Of a stretch of 64,000 bases of DNA, positions 8,745 through 17,983 are shown one piece after another. Source of the DNA: Caballeronia sp. SEWSISQ10-4 2 (GTDB taxonomy: Bacteria > Pseudomonadota > Gammaproteobacteria > Burkholderiales > Burkholderiaceae); assembly GCF_030464885.1 (NCBI RefSeq), contig NZ_JALPRJ010000003.1, forward strand, positions 1-64,000, in the 5' to 3' direction. Both the position numbers and the translations under genes were made by a program. The first letter of the stretch is position 1. Each line of letters begins with the position of its first letter. A model generated the notes under the pieces. The model was not told where the DNA came from and made no database searches. It was given only the letters and a program-made list of their open reading frames with translations.

Positions 8745-11700
8745 TTAACCAATTATCGAAAGCCCTGCCGCTAGGCGCACCTGCAAATCAGAGCCCACGC
8801 GACGGAACCCGAGTAGTCTCGCTGCGGTACGGATCAAATCTGCGTCAGAGCCACCGGCGTTGTCGTCCCGAGCAATCCTCAGCGCCGCGTTGATCTCGAG
8901 CATCGAGATGCTCGTGGATTTCAAGGTCGCTCCGCTCTCGGCGGACCGGTCTCTGACCGGCGGCGCGTCTGAGTGCTCTCGTGTGAACCAGAAGTCTTCG
9001 TCGGAGAGGATATCTTGATCGCGCGACTGTGCTTGAACCAGCGCCGAACGTGTCGCCGTCAGAATACGGGAACCGGCCTTCTCCTTGCCGAAGCATGCCG
9101 CGAGGCGCCGCGCGGCCTCCTCAAGATGGATCGGCCCCTCGGCTGCCACGATGCGCTTGGCCAGATCGGCCAGCATCGAGACAGGAACCTCATGAGGTTC
9201 CTGTCGGCTGTTCACCGGGAAATGCGCACGCTGATAAGCGGGCATCTGCCTCGCGACGACCTCGGGAACCTCAAAGGCGGGAGCAGCCATCTCTACGGCC
9301 GCGGTCGGCCGTGCCCGGTTTGCGCCGTCGATTCTCACACCAGCCTCGGCGATCTCACGCGCGGCGTTAAGAGCGACTCGCAAACGTTCGATCTCCGTAC
9401 GACGGCTGTAGAACCAGTCGGTGCTCCAAATCCGGTGAAAACGCCATCCAAGATGTTCGAGCACGTCCTGCCGCAGGCGATCGCGCTCCCGGGCCCACAG
9501 CGCGCTGTGATAGGTCGCGCCGTCACACTCAACTGCCAGAACGTACGTGCCTGGGCGATCTGGATGCCGAACTCCCATGTCAATGCGGAAGCCCGCTGAT
9601 CCCACCTGCGGGTCGGCCATATAGCCGAAGCTGCGAATGACGTCGGCGACATCCTCCTCGAATGGCGAATCAGCCATCTCACCCGTCTGCTTAGCGTCAT
9701 CCATGTTGCCGTTCTTCGCGAACTCCAGGAAGCGCTTAAGGATGCGCGCACCTTCGCGGCTTACGCGACTGGGGTCGATATCGCCGGGATCGAACGAGGC
9801 GAACACCTCGCATCGCACACGCGCACGGGTAAAGAGCACGTTGAGACGGCGCTCACCGCCCTCCAAGTTCACCGGTCCGAAGGCCATGCTGGCAAGCCTG
9901 CCACCGGGTGTAGCGGGACCATAGCAGACGCTGACCAGGATCACGTCACGTTCGTCACCCTGCACGTTTTCGATGTTTTTGACAAATAGATCCTCGGCTT
10001 GTCCTTCGCGAAGGAATGCGTCGAGAGTCGCGTCGTTGCGTCGCGCAAGCTCCAAAAGCTCCGTGATCAGGTTCTTTTGAGTCGATGAGAAAGTGACAAT
10101 GCCGAGCGAAAGCTCCGGATGTATACGGGCATGCTCGGCCACGCGAGCAACAATCGCCTCGCCCTCTTTCCGGTTGTCGCGCTTACCGCCCTTGTCGTAG
10201 ACACCATCGACGCGAGTGAAACAAAGGCCGTAGGCGGGATCATTTTGCAGCGGTGACGGAGGCAGTATGAGCTCCTCATCATAGAACTCCCTGTTCGACA
10301 TCCGGATGAGCGAGGGATCGCGCGAGCGATAGTGCCACTGAAGCATGCGCGATCCGAGGCCGCGGGCCTCGCAGAGGCTGAGGATACTTTCCATCGAACT
10401 GATCTTCGCGGCGCCGCCGAGCAGATCCTCCTCCCCTTCCTCACCCGGATCATCGTCGGCCTCGTCGTCGAGAAGCCGGTCGAAAAAGGACGACGGCGGC
10501 AATTGCTTCTGGTCGCCGACCACCACGATCTGCTTGGCGCGTGCGATGGCGCCCAGCGCATCCTCGGGACGCACCTGCGACGCCTCGTCGATGACAAGCA
10601 AATCAAAGGTCAACGCCCCAGGCGGAAGATATTGAGCCACGGAAATCGGGCTCATTAGCAGGACGGGCTTGATCCGCTGCACGGCCGTGCCCGCACTCGA
10701 GAACAGTTTGCGGACCGCGATATGCCCTCGCTTCTTGCCGATCTCGCCGCGGATCACCTTCATCTCGCCCATCGCGCCCTGCGGAACCTGTGCCAAATGT
10801 CCAGCCAGGATGCCCGTCACATTCTCCGACAAGCGCTTCCTCTCGAGCAAGGCGAACGTCTCGACGAGCTCATGGCGCCTCTCCAGCCTCATGTCGCGAA
10901 GCACCGGAGACGAGTCAAGCGCTACGCGCCAAAGCCGCTCGGCGCGTGCGAAGCGAAGTTCCACTGCCGCCGCTGCACCATCGAATTCACCAGATTGCAT
11001 CCTTCGCATCAGGTCCGGCACGCCAGCAGACGTCATGCGATGTTCCAAACGCCTCAGATTCGTCCAGGCCGCGTAACGGTCGGTCGATGATGCCATCGCA
11101 CCGAGGCGCGCTGCCATCTCGCCGAGCTCAGCCCTTTCCAGGCCCAAATCGCCGAACACGGTTGGGTCGAGAGTCAAAACGCGGACAACCTCGTTCAACC
11201 CGCGACGGGTCGTCGGCTCTGCTTCGCGTAGCATGCGCCGCGTCTTCGCGACCACATCCGGTTGCTGCGCGAGACTCAGCAGTGCGTCATGCGGGCAACT
11301 CAGCGCAGCATCGCCGATGCGCTGGCACCACGTTGCGATCGTCAGGAGGGGCCCCAAGTCCGTCCGCTCGCCACGCCAGGCATCGCCCATGACGCGAAGG
11401 CAATAGTCTTTATTGTCTTCCCAGCGCGCCTTGCGGGATCCGACACCGTCGAGACAGTCCACCAATTCGACGCGCTTATCCGCCGTCTTTGGCAGGGCGC
11501 CGCGCAGGAACCCCGCAAGCACGCGAGACGCGGTGCGATAAGCACCGCCCAATCGAGCGAAGAAGGACCGGCTGCCGGCCACCAACGGTCCGCGCAAAGC
11601 GGTCGTCGTCGCGGCGAATGCCGCCTCCACGAATGTCTCCTCGGCAGTGTCTTGTGCTGACCGCCACGCAACTCCGGCCTCGATCGCCTTCTTGAGCCTC

Positions 11701-13448
11701 GGCAAGTCGGGCGCGGAAAGGAATGCGAGGGCGGTGTCGGCGGCTCCCGCCGGCAGCCCTTCCAGACGGTCAAGGACGTCCGCCAGGCTTATCACCGACG
11801 AAATGCTGATGGGGACGGTGACTCCCAATGCTCGCGCGGAACTACCCACAGCTTCTTCAAGCACGACCACGGCAGCACGCGCAGTTTCGAGGAGCGTGGA
11901 CAGACGGGTAAGGTCGAGCGGCTGGAGATCGAGGTTTTGGGTTCCCGCGAACGGATGTAGGTCGGCGTCGCCCTCTTCCTTAAGCAGTTCACCGTAGCGA
12001 GCAACGGTTTCGAGCAGGTGTCGCTCTTGTTCCCGTGTCATCTGCGCGAGGTCTTCGCTGGAGATGGTCGGAGCCGGTGCACCCGAGCCGATGTGGCGCA
12101 CCTGCAGGCTCAACACGGAGAAAGCTGTCTCCCCCGTTGTTCCGATCGGACAGTGCAGAGCTTCCGCGAACAGGTTCAGCTTGTCGCGGGTTTCGGTAAG
12201 GGCAATCGGCGCGCCGGGCAAGGCGGGGACTGCGGCGGCGGCCCCAATGGTTCGGGCGAGCTCTGCGAGCACCGCTTTCTTGTTAGCGCTCCTGGAATGA
12301 AGCTCAAGGCAAACGTCACGCAGACCAACCTTCATGAGACGGTCATGCACGACGGATAGTGCGGCCATCTTCTCGGCTATGAAGAGGACACGCTTTCCCT
12401 CCTTGGCCGCCGCCGCAATGATGTTGGTGATGGTCTGTGACTTACCCGTTCCCGGGGGACCCTGCACGACCAGGTTGCGGCCCGACCTGACTTCCTCGAT
12501 GACGCGCGCCTGCGAGGCGTCGGCATCAACCACGTGGAACAGCTTTTCGGGTGGGAGCATCTCATCGAGGCGGTCGTCGGGGCCAAAGAGCGGAGCCTCG
12601 GACTCGAAACCTTCGAACAGCAGCCCACGCGTCAGATCGTGCTCGGCAATTACCCCGTCAGGCCACGCGTCGATCGCAAGATCGCGGTACATGAGGAGCT
12701 TGGAGAAAGAAAAGAAACCGAGTTGGATACCATCACGATCGAGCTTCCAGTTGGTCCGTCCGGCAACAACCTCCTCAACCTGTTCGAAGTAGATCGAAGG
12801 TTTCCACTCCTCCTCGACCTCAATGTCGGGCAACTCGATGCCGAAGTCGTCCTTCAACCTCTGCTGGAGCGGCAAATTGGTAAGGACGTCTTCATCTCGG
12901 ATACGGAGATCGTAGGTCGAGGTGCGCTGGTTGCGAACGAGCTCAACCGGCAGGAGAACGAGCGGCGCCTCGCGCGCCACCGCCGAAGACTTGTCCTCAA
13001 ACCATGTGAGGAAGCCGAGCGCCAGATAGAGGATATTGACGCCCGACTCCTCCTCAGCGGTCTGTGCCTCGCGCGCGATCTTGAGGAGTTTCTTCTGCAG
13101 GGCATCGGGGCCCATACGTGTTTCGAGCCGCGCATCCGTGTAGCGCTCGGGCTCGAAGCCTTCAGCACCGGCATCGGATAAGTGGATGCCGTCAGTGGAG
13201 TCATCTCGGTCACGCCCGATAGCCAGGAAGCGCACAGCCTTCCTACCTGAAAGGATTGCGTTTACGTCGTCCGACCGCTCGTTGACGATGTTCACGACAT
13301 TCCCGCGTGCGTTCGCGCGGTTGACGTGCACGAGCCGATTTCGGGTCCCCGTTTCGACCAGCCGCTTGCGGGTGTCGTTGAACAGGCGGATCAAAGCCGA
13401 CCGATCTGACTTATCGGTCGAATGCTCGTCGATTGCAACGGTTGCCAC
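8745..13448 (-). CDS. DUF4011 / superfamily 1 helicase / Vsr-like REase / DUF3320 defence-type protein
   Basis: 1567 aa. Order of parts: a DUF4011-like N-terminus (RKRLVETGTRNRLVHVNR); Walker A GPPGTGKSQT at about 330-340; Walker B LLVIDEASQVRPED with VVVGDQKQLPPSSFF near 950-980; further SF1 motifs (MLQWHYRSRD, ENVQGDERDVILVS, RRLNVLFTRAR); a Vsr/MTES_1575-type nuclease near 1265-1360 (AVECDGATYHS with RERDRLRQDVLEHLGWRFHR); and a C-terminal DUF3320. This matches the single-gene helicase-nuclease proteins found in defence islands (the Hhe-like architecture), thought to process invading DNA. It is transcribed alone. The frame is intact over 4.7 kb, suggesting selection. The anti-phage role is known from relatives, not shown here. 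Confidence 0.93.
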   Translation of the reverse strand: MATVAIDEHSTDKSDRSALIRLFNDTRKRLVETGTRNRLVHVNRANARGNVVNIVNERSDDVNAILSGRKAVRFLAIGRDRDDSTDGIHLSDAGAEGFEPERYTDARLETRMGPDALQKKLLKIAREAQTAEEESGVNILYLALGFLTWFEDKSSAVAREAPLVLLPVELVRNQRTSTYDLRIRDEDVLTNLPLQQRLKDDFGIELPDIEVEEEWKPSIYFEQVEEVVAGRTNWKLDRDGIQLGFFSFSKLLMYRDLAIDAWPDGVIAEHDLTRGLLFEGFESEAPLFGPDDRLDEMLPPEKLFHVVDADASQARVIEEVRSGRNLVVQGPPGTGKSQTITNIIAAAAKEGKRVLFIAEKMAALSVVHDRLMKVGLRDVCLELHSRSANKKAVLAELARTIGAAAAVPALPGAPIALTETRDKLNLFAEALHCPIGTTGETAFSVLSLQVRHIGSGAPAPTISSEDLAQMTREQERHLLETVARYGELLKEEGDADLHPFAGTQNLDLQPLDLTRLSTLLETARAAVVVLEEAVGSSARALGVTVPISISSVISLADVLDRLEGLPAGAADTALAFLSAPDLPRLKKAIEAGVAWRSAQDTAEETFVEAAFAATTTALRGPLVAGSRSFFARLGGAYRTASRVLAGFLRGALPKTADKRVELVDCLDGVGSRKARWEDNKDYCLRVMGDAWRGERTDLGPLLTIATWCQRIGDAALSCPHDALLSLAQQPDVVAKTRRMLREAEPTTRRGLNEVVRVLTLDPTVFGDLGLERAELGEMAARLGAMASSTDRYAAWTNLRRLEHRMTSAGVPDLMRRMQSGEFDGAAAAVELRFARAERLWRVALDSSPVLRDMRLERRHELVETFALLERKRLSENVTGILAGHLAQVPQGAMGEMKVIRGEIGKKRGHIAVRKLFSSAGTAVQRIKPVLLMSPISVAQYLPPGALTFDLLVIDEASQVRPEDALGAIARAKQIVVVGDQKQLPPSSFFDRLLDDEADDDPGEEGEEDLLGGAAKISSMESILSLCEARGLGSRMLQWHYRSRDPSLIRMSNREFYDEELILPPSPLQNDPAYGLCFTRVDGVYDKGGKRDNRKEGEAIVARVAEHARIHPELSLGIVTFSSTQKNLITELLELARRNDATLDAFLREGQAEDLFVKNIENVQGDERDVILVSVCYGPATPGGRLASMAFGPVNLEGGERRLNVLFTRARVRCEVFASFDPGDIDPSRVSREGARILKRFLEFAKNGNMDDAKQTGEMADSPFEEDVADVIRSFGYMADPQVGSAGFRIDMGVRHPDRPGTYVLAVECDGATYHSALWARERDRLRQDVLEHLGWRFHRIWSTDWFYSRRTEIERLRVALNAAREIAEAGVRIDGANRARPTAAVEMAAPAFEVPEVVARQMPAYQRAHFPVNSRQEPHEVPVSMLADLAKRIVAAEGPIHLEEAARRLAACFGKEKAGSRILTATRSALVQAQSRDQDILSDEDFWFTREHSDAPPVRDRSAESGATLKSTSISMLEINAALRIARDDNAGGSDADLIRTAARLLGFRRVGSDLQVRLAAGLSIIG

Positions 13449-14069
13449 TTATCTGCCCCCTGTCCGCCAGTTTCTCTGATACCGGCTTTTTTGATGACTT
13501 CTTGACTGGTGTCGATTCGTCCTTCCCTGCCCCATTCAAATAATGTTCTTTGGCGAAAGGTAGGGTTGATTTGAGCTCAATCGACGCGTACTGAATTTAC
13601 CAGAATTTCTGAGCGGACCCGGACACGTCTCTGCGCTTTGTTAGTTAGGTCTCTGAGATATCGGCTGATCGGCCCATTTTCTTTAGCCTCATCGGAGAAC
13701 AGCGCGAGTTAACCCGCAGACCAAGCAACGAATGTCTCAGCGGCATGGAGCAACACCGAACAGAATAGGCAAAGGCGGCCGATGTGCGGCCGCTCGGACA
13801 TCCGAGCGTCGGCTCGGCCCAGACAATGTTCCTTAGCATGTCGACTCGATATCGGCGAGTAGTCGGCCATAACTGCTATTCGTGGAACTGAAAATAGAGC
13901 CGCATGGAACGTCCGCATCTGTCGCTGACCGGCCAATTCAGCCTTCCAGCTCGGCAGGATCTGAAGGGCAGTTTTTAAGGTACTACGGCCTTTCGCTCGA
14001 TCAGGTCGGCTGGCGGCTGGTCGGCCGAGGCAGTCGTCAGTGTCACTGGATCGGCATGGCCCTCAAAGG
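13449..14069. other. Intergenic, no gene recognised
   Basis: 621 bases between two minus-strand genes. Only short unsupported frames are present. The segment 13700-14000 shares the same kind of decayed CGxCATTCG/GCCGA-rich text as 1.6-1.8 kb and 52.4-52.6 kb. The promoter of the 1567-aa gene presumably lies at its left end. Confidence 0.4.
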
Positions 14070-14897
14070 CTAGTGACCGTACTCGCGAGCCAGCCATGCG
14101 CCGACATCGTTGATCCGCCGGTTCTTCGCATAGAACTTCCACTCATCGTGTATCGGCTTCACCGCTGCAAGGAATGCTCTCCGATCCGTGTCTTTCCAAC
14201 CGGGAGCGCCAGCAACTGAATGTTCGAGTATAGTGCCCAACGTAAAGGGGTCGGCGTTTTCAAACTCTTGTCGCGTCTTCTGCGCGAACTGCCGCATAGC
14301 CCCCCACTCCTCCCGAAGTGTGCGATGTTGCGCATCGTCGGGTGTGATGGGCACACCCGTCCGCGCTTGTTCGTCCGCCACCCGCCGCGCCATTGCATCG
14401 TTGACGAGCGCCGTGCGCCTGTCCAGCTCAGCGAAGAATGCGTTAAAGCACGATGTCGCAAGGTCACGAAGCGTGATCCGGTGAAAGGGATCGAGGCTCT
14501 TGTCGATATCGGCGCTCTTTACGTCGAGAGACTCCAAGAGCCCTTGAATTCGCGTGACAAGCTCCTGCGTTTCAGGTTTGGGAATCGGCCCGGCCCATCG
14601 GCCCGCTCGGGACATCAGTTGAACCGAGATGTCGGCGAACAACTGGCTCACCAGCCGCAACTTCGAGAGAAGCCGGTCGGCTTCCTCGATTTTTTCGTCC
14701 AGCTTTTTAGTCTTGGCCTCAAAACCGAATCCCTTGATGAACTCGAAGTGGTTGATATTCGCGAGCAGCAAGATTAGGATGCCTGCCGACAGACAGGCTG
14801 TCGCGGCAGCAACGTGGTCGGCAATCGCGATCCACAGACCTGTGCCAACTGCCACGGCGCCGAGCAAGTTGCCAACGAAAGTTCTGGTTTTTTCCAT
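14070..14897 (-). CDS. Membrane-anchored hypothetical protein
   Basis: 275 aa. Two hydrophobic helices at the N-terminus (NLLGAVAVGTGLWIAIADHV and AATACLSAGILILLLANI) are followed by a helical coiled-coil stretch (EAKTKKLDEKIEEADRLLSKL) and a soluble C-terminal half (residues 110-275) with no known motif. The ATG at 14897 is the only sensible start. It lies upstream of the helicase-nuclease gene on the same strand, but 620 bases apart, so an operon is doubtful. Small double-TM proteins with cytoplasmic domains are common partners in defence islands; the role is unknown. Confidence 0.7.
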   Translation of the reverse strand: MEKTRTFVGNLLGAVAVGTGLWIAIADHVAAATACLSAGILILLLANINHFEFIKGFGFEAKTKKLDEKIEEADRLLSKLRLVSQLFADISVQLMSRAGRWAGPIPKPETQELVTRIQGLLESLDVKSADIDKSLDPFHRITLRDLATSCFNAFFAELDRRTALVNDAMARRVADEQARTGVPITPDDAQHRTLREEWGAMRQFAQKTRQEFENADPFTLGTILEHSVAGAPGWKDTDRRAFLAAVKPIHDEWKFYAKNRRINDVGAWLAREYGH

Positions 14898-15364
14898 GGA
14901 TTAGTTGTCCCCTGTCTGATAGGCGGGATTAGACCCACATCCTCATTACGGCAATCGCCCGATAACCTTGAGCCTGATCAACTGACGTAGCTGCGGGGTG
15001 CGCGGTGCGATCCAGAGTCGTATTGCGTTACGCACGCGCTGGACCTATTCGAGAAGCGAGTTATGGACGATGAACGAAGAGCACCCAAACATCGCCGACA
15101 AGATCATCCTTGCGAACGGAGACGGCGTTTCGTTCACGTAAGCGCTCAGTGGCTTGTGGATTGGGCCGTTGCTCGGCGGAACTCCGCTTGAATCACGGGC
15201 CTGCCATGGGGTGAAGCGAGTTTCGAGAAGTCTACGGGAACGAAAAAATTCCACCAAGCTAGGAATACTTCGAAGCAAATCAACAACGCATTTGCATGAA
15301 AAAAAATACGAATAGGTTTAGGATGATTTCAGGAGATGTCGAGGTATAGATAGCTCCGAAACGA
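14898..15364. other. Intergenic, no supported gene
   Basis: A short plus-strand frame at 15070-15138 (beginning MNEEHPNIADKII) reads as protein-like but is only 22 codons long. The stretch turns AT-rich from 15280 to 15365, which may hold a promoter for the small ORF and hairpin that follow. Confidence 0.35.
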
Positions 15365-15392
15365 AAATGGCGCCCGCATTAGGACGCCATTT
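15365..15392. terminator. Hairpin AAATGGCG / CGCCATTT
   Basis: An 8-bp perfect stem (15365-15372 with 15385-15392) encloses a 12-base loop that contains a further CC/GG pair. It could terminate minus-strand transcription (TTTTCG follows on that strand) or be the structured leader of the 35-aa ORF that starts 80 bases downstream. Confidence 0.5.
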
Positions 15393-15472
15393 CTAAGAAG
15401 GGGATCGCTCGATACGCCCGCAAAGTTGTCTCAAGCGATCCCTTCACCAACTCTCACAAGCCGGGAGGGCTT

Positions 15473-15580
15473 ATGAGTCCAGCAAACCTGTATCTGGTGC
15501 AAGTCGCGAATCTGCTTCTTGCCGCTCATTATCTGTGTTTGAGTGGGGTCGCGATTCTCGCGGCGTTGAATCGAAGTTGA
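15473..15580 (+). CDS. Small hydrophobic peptide (35 aa), candidate small membrane protein
   Basis: A short frame with ATG at 15473 and TGA at 15578-15580, preceded by a strong GGGAGGG. The peptide is MSPANLYLVQVANLLLAAHY continuing LCLSGVAILAALNRS. It is one almost uninterrupted hydrophobic helix with a basic end, as in type I toxins and other bacterial small membrane proteins. It lies just after a hairpin and 150 bases before the HEPN/HEPN/HNH operon. Coding status rests on the ribosome site and the hydrophobic pattern only. Confidence 0.5.
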   Translation: MSPANLYLVQVANLLLAAHYLCLSGVAILAALNRS

Positions 15581-15727
15581 CCCCTTCCAGAAACCCGTGT
15601 CAACAAAATGCTGAGACATTTGTGTCTAATCTACACCAATTGCGCTGAGCACGCGTAGGCAGTGTTGTGCCCGCCGGAAAGGGCGGGCATTCAGTATATT
15701 GATGACGACGTCCGAAGGCACCGTGAA

Positions 15728-16186
15728 ATGACGCGCTATTGCAAGGGAGACATTGCCAAGTGTCACCTGGAAACGGCTGTAAACATCTTCTTGCGCGGAT
15801 TGGACCGGCCATCAGTCATTACGCTCGCGGGCGCCGCAAATGGAATTCTCGACACCTTAGTCAAGAGAGCAGGCAAAGAGCCGTTTTTGGACTACGCGCG
15901 ACGGGTCCACCACGAAAGCGTCGGGCATATGCCAAAGAGAAAGTCATATGCCCATCATATCGACAAGGCGCTCGGTATTATTGCTCACAAGCATCTGTCA
16001 AAGGACGACGCGGACCCACTTGAGCTCGACCTCGACGCTCTGGCTTTTCGCGCGTTGTCTCGAGCCATAGTCGACTACATTGCGCTAAACGGCCCGGATG
16101 AACCGTTCGTAAGAGCCTTTCCTAGTTGGGCCTGGACCAGCCAATGGCCAGGCGATGATGGAACAATTCAAGCACATTCCCGATAG
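15728..16186 (+). CDS. HEPN-like protein, first of a paralogous pair
   Basis: 152 aa from the ATG at 15728. The N-terminal helix pattern HLETAVNIFLRGLDRPSVITLAGAANGIL closely follows that of the next gene (QLTAAIGLFVSGGDRFSAISLAGAADVIL). The second half again parallels it: IDKALGIIAHKHLSKDDADP, then DALAFRALSRAIVDYIALNG. This is the layout of a family of small four-helix proteins with a late N..(N/K)H helix and a final (R/K)A..NY helix, resembling HEPN domains. The canonical RX4-6H pair is not evident, so it may be a non-catalytic or divergent HEPN. Its stop lies 12 bases before the start of the next gene, indicating one transcript. Confidence 0.75.
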   Translation: MTRYCKGDIAKCHLETAVNIFLRGLDRPSVITLAGAANGILDTLVKRAGKEPFLDYARRVHHESVGHMPKRKSYAHHIDKALGIIAHKHLSKDDADPLELDLDALAFRALSRAIVDYIALNGPDEPFVRAFPSWAWTSQWPGDDGTIQAHSR

Positions 16187-16198
16187 GATGAGGCCGCG

Positions 16199-16693
16199 AT
16201 GACTCTAAAGTCGTATAGTCGATTTGAACTGGCGGAGCATCAGCTGACAGCCGCAATTGGTCTGTTTGTCAGCGGCGGCGACCGATTTTCCGCCATTTCC
16301 CTCGCCGGTGCCGCTGACGTAATCCTTTGCCGGCTAGTGCTAAACCGCGGGCAAGAAAATTTCACTGTGATCGCTTTGCAGAATGCACTTGAACGAGGCG
16401 CACCTGCAAGAACGAAGGAAGTTCACGGCCAAGAGATGAACGAAGTCCTGTTCATCAACCAGATCAAACACATGGATGATGACGATGACGGGTTCGTTGA
16501 TATAGATCCCGACGAATGCGCCCTCGGAGCTATCTTGAAAGCGCTTGTAAACTACGTCGTCATCGTTGGTCACCGGGCAGACGTAGTCCAAGCGTTCCTC
16601 GCTTGGATAAGACTTAACCTCGACCCAAACAAATACAACATTTATCTCGCTCCCGATTGGCAGCCGGCGGAAGGCGCGGAGACCAAGCTATGA
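16199..16693 (+). CDS. HEPN-like protein, second of the pair
   Basis: 164 aa. It is paralogous to the upstream product along its whole length (AEHQLTAAIGLFVSG, LAGAADVILCRLV, INQIKHMDDDDDGF, GAILKALVNYVVIVGH). The acidic loop MDDDDDG is more pronounced here. The two small helical proteins may form a heterodimer. Its stop codon overlaps the start of the next gene by four bases (ATGA), a strong sign of translational coupling. No RX4-6H catalytic pair is evident. HEPN-type proteins often act as RNases or as partners of toxins or nucleases; the actual function is unknown. Confidence 0.75.
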   Translation: MTLKSYSRFELAEHQLTAAIGLFVSGGDRFSAISLAGAADVILCRLVLNRGQENFTVIALQNALERGAPARTKEVHGQEMNEVLFINQIKHMDDDDDGFVDIDPDECALGAILKALVNYVVIVGHRADVVQAFLAWIRLNLDPNKYNIYLAPDWQPAEGAETKL

Positions 16694-17748
16694 ACAACAT
16701 TCCGGCCGCGCCGGCACCGCCGCATATGCTTACGCTTTGCCCTTACTTATTGAAACCGATCGCGGATTTGGCAGAGGTCGACGAAGAGCACATCATTCCT
16801 CATGCAATGGGTGGCTCGAATCAGTTTGTCCTACCGGTGGACAAGCCTTCCAACTCGGCATTTGGAATGACGGTGGACAGCGACTTGATCCATGACCCGC
16901 GGCTTAGGTTCATGGCTGCGTCGCAAGGTATCAAGTCCCGCACAGGCGATGTCACTATCGAGCTCCCAGGCGTCATTGTGGAGACCGGTATGAAGGTTCT
17001 CGTCCCGTTCAATAAAAACGGATTGGGCCAGGCGCGGGTCATGGATGTCTACAAAAGAGATCCGATCACGAACAAGTTGACCGGCATAGCAGGCTTCGAC
17101 GATCAAATTAACAGCACGCTGCAACGCCTCAGCAAACGCGGCGAGAAAAAATGGGAAATCGCCAGCCGCAGCCGCATTGACCAGCCAGTCGTAAAAGTCG
17201 AGTTCCCGTCGGACCCTTTCAAGGTTTCAAAAGGCTTATGCAAGATCGCCTATCTAATGGCTTGTCGGACTTTGGGCGATAGTTTTGCATTATCCGCCGA
17301 CGCGACTGCGTTCAGGATAGCTATCCATGCGAAAGATTTCGCAGCCTTCGATAGCTGTGGACTACAGCTATTTTTCGCGGCGGAGCTGCCGCTGCTGGTT
17401 TTGCCTAATCTCACCGCTGCACAACACCTCGTTGCCTGCTTCCGAGTCAACGACCTGATGATGGTGGCGGTAAAATTATTTGGTAGTGTGGTCGTGTCTA
17501 CGTTTGGCTTTCCCGCTCGAAGCAACTTAGTTCGCCCGCTGGACGGGATTGTGGTGATCAACGACAACCGCACCAGAACTCATACTGAGAAGGGCCTGCA
17601 AGAGATAACTTCAGTCGACGAGATGGTGCGCAGGATGGTGGCATACAAGGAGCGCCAAGATGCGTCAAAGGGTGACCATGCGCATCGAGGCGAAGAAGCG
17701 AGCGGCTGGAGCACGGCGAGTTCTTTATCGGCACGACTGCTTGCCTGA
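16690..17748 (+). CDS. HNH-like protein coupled to the HEPN-like pair
   Basis: 352 aa from the ATG at 16690, which overlaps the previous stop as ATGA. Near the N-terminus, DEEHIIPHAMGGSN (residues 31-44) has the EHIIPxxxGG signature of the HNH-type endonucleases that usually read C..C...EHI.P..LGG. Only one Cys (C17) remains upstream, so the zinc knuckle is incomplete. The middle (residues 60-330) is unfamiliar, with segments such as KVLVPFNKNGLGQARVMDVY and GLCKIAYLMACRTLGDSF. It is probably the effector or nucleic-acid-processing member of the three-gene operon. The Ser/Ala-rich last 20 residues overlap the next reading and may be frameshifted. Nuclease activity is inferred from the motif. 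Confidence 0.7.
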   Translation: MNNIPAAPAPPHMLTLCPYLLKPIADLAEVDEEHIIPHAMGGSNQFVLPVDKPSNSAFGMTVDSDLIHDPRLRFMAASQGIKSRTGDVTIELPGVIVETGMKVLVPFNKNGLGQARVMDVYKRDPITNKLTGIAGFDDQINSTLQRLSKRGEKKWEIASRSRIDQPVVKVEFPSDPFKVSKGLCKIAYLMACRTLGDSFALSADATAFRIAIHAKDFAAFDSCGLQLFFAAELPLLVLPNLTAAQHLVACFRVNDLMMVAVKLFGSVVVSTFGFPARSNLVRPLDGIVVINDNRTRTHTEKGLQEITSVDEMVRRMVAYKERQDASKGDHAHRGEEASGWSTASSLSARLLA

Positions 17749-17840
17749 GCGCGCTCTATGGCACTCAACGCTACGACGAATTGATCGAGCTGGTGGACAG
17801 CGCGCGCGGCACTACCGTCGTTGGGGAGCCGATCCGCTGA
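17678..17840 (+). pseudogene. Short frameshifted remnant after the HNH gene
   Basis: MRIEAKK in one frame continues in another as ERLEHGEFFIGTTACLSALY, GTQRYDELIELVDSARG and TTVVGEPIR to a stop at 17838-17840. The second part reads as a real conserved C-terminus. A shift around 17696-17700 is needed to join them, and the start overlaps the HNH gene end. The family was not recognised. Confidence 0.35.
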
Positions 17841-17983
17841 TGGCGTTTGGCCGGCCGAAGCACTCCCTATGCACAGGCTTCACAGGAATGCAATGGCCTA
17901 TTGCGAACATTCATTGTTCGTCGATCATTCTAGGACGACGGCTATATATACGATGTCCTTTATCACAAATATCAGGAGCCGCC

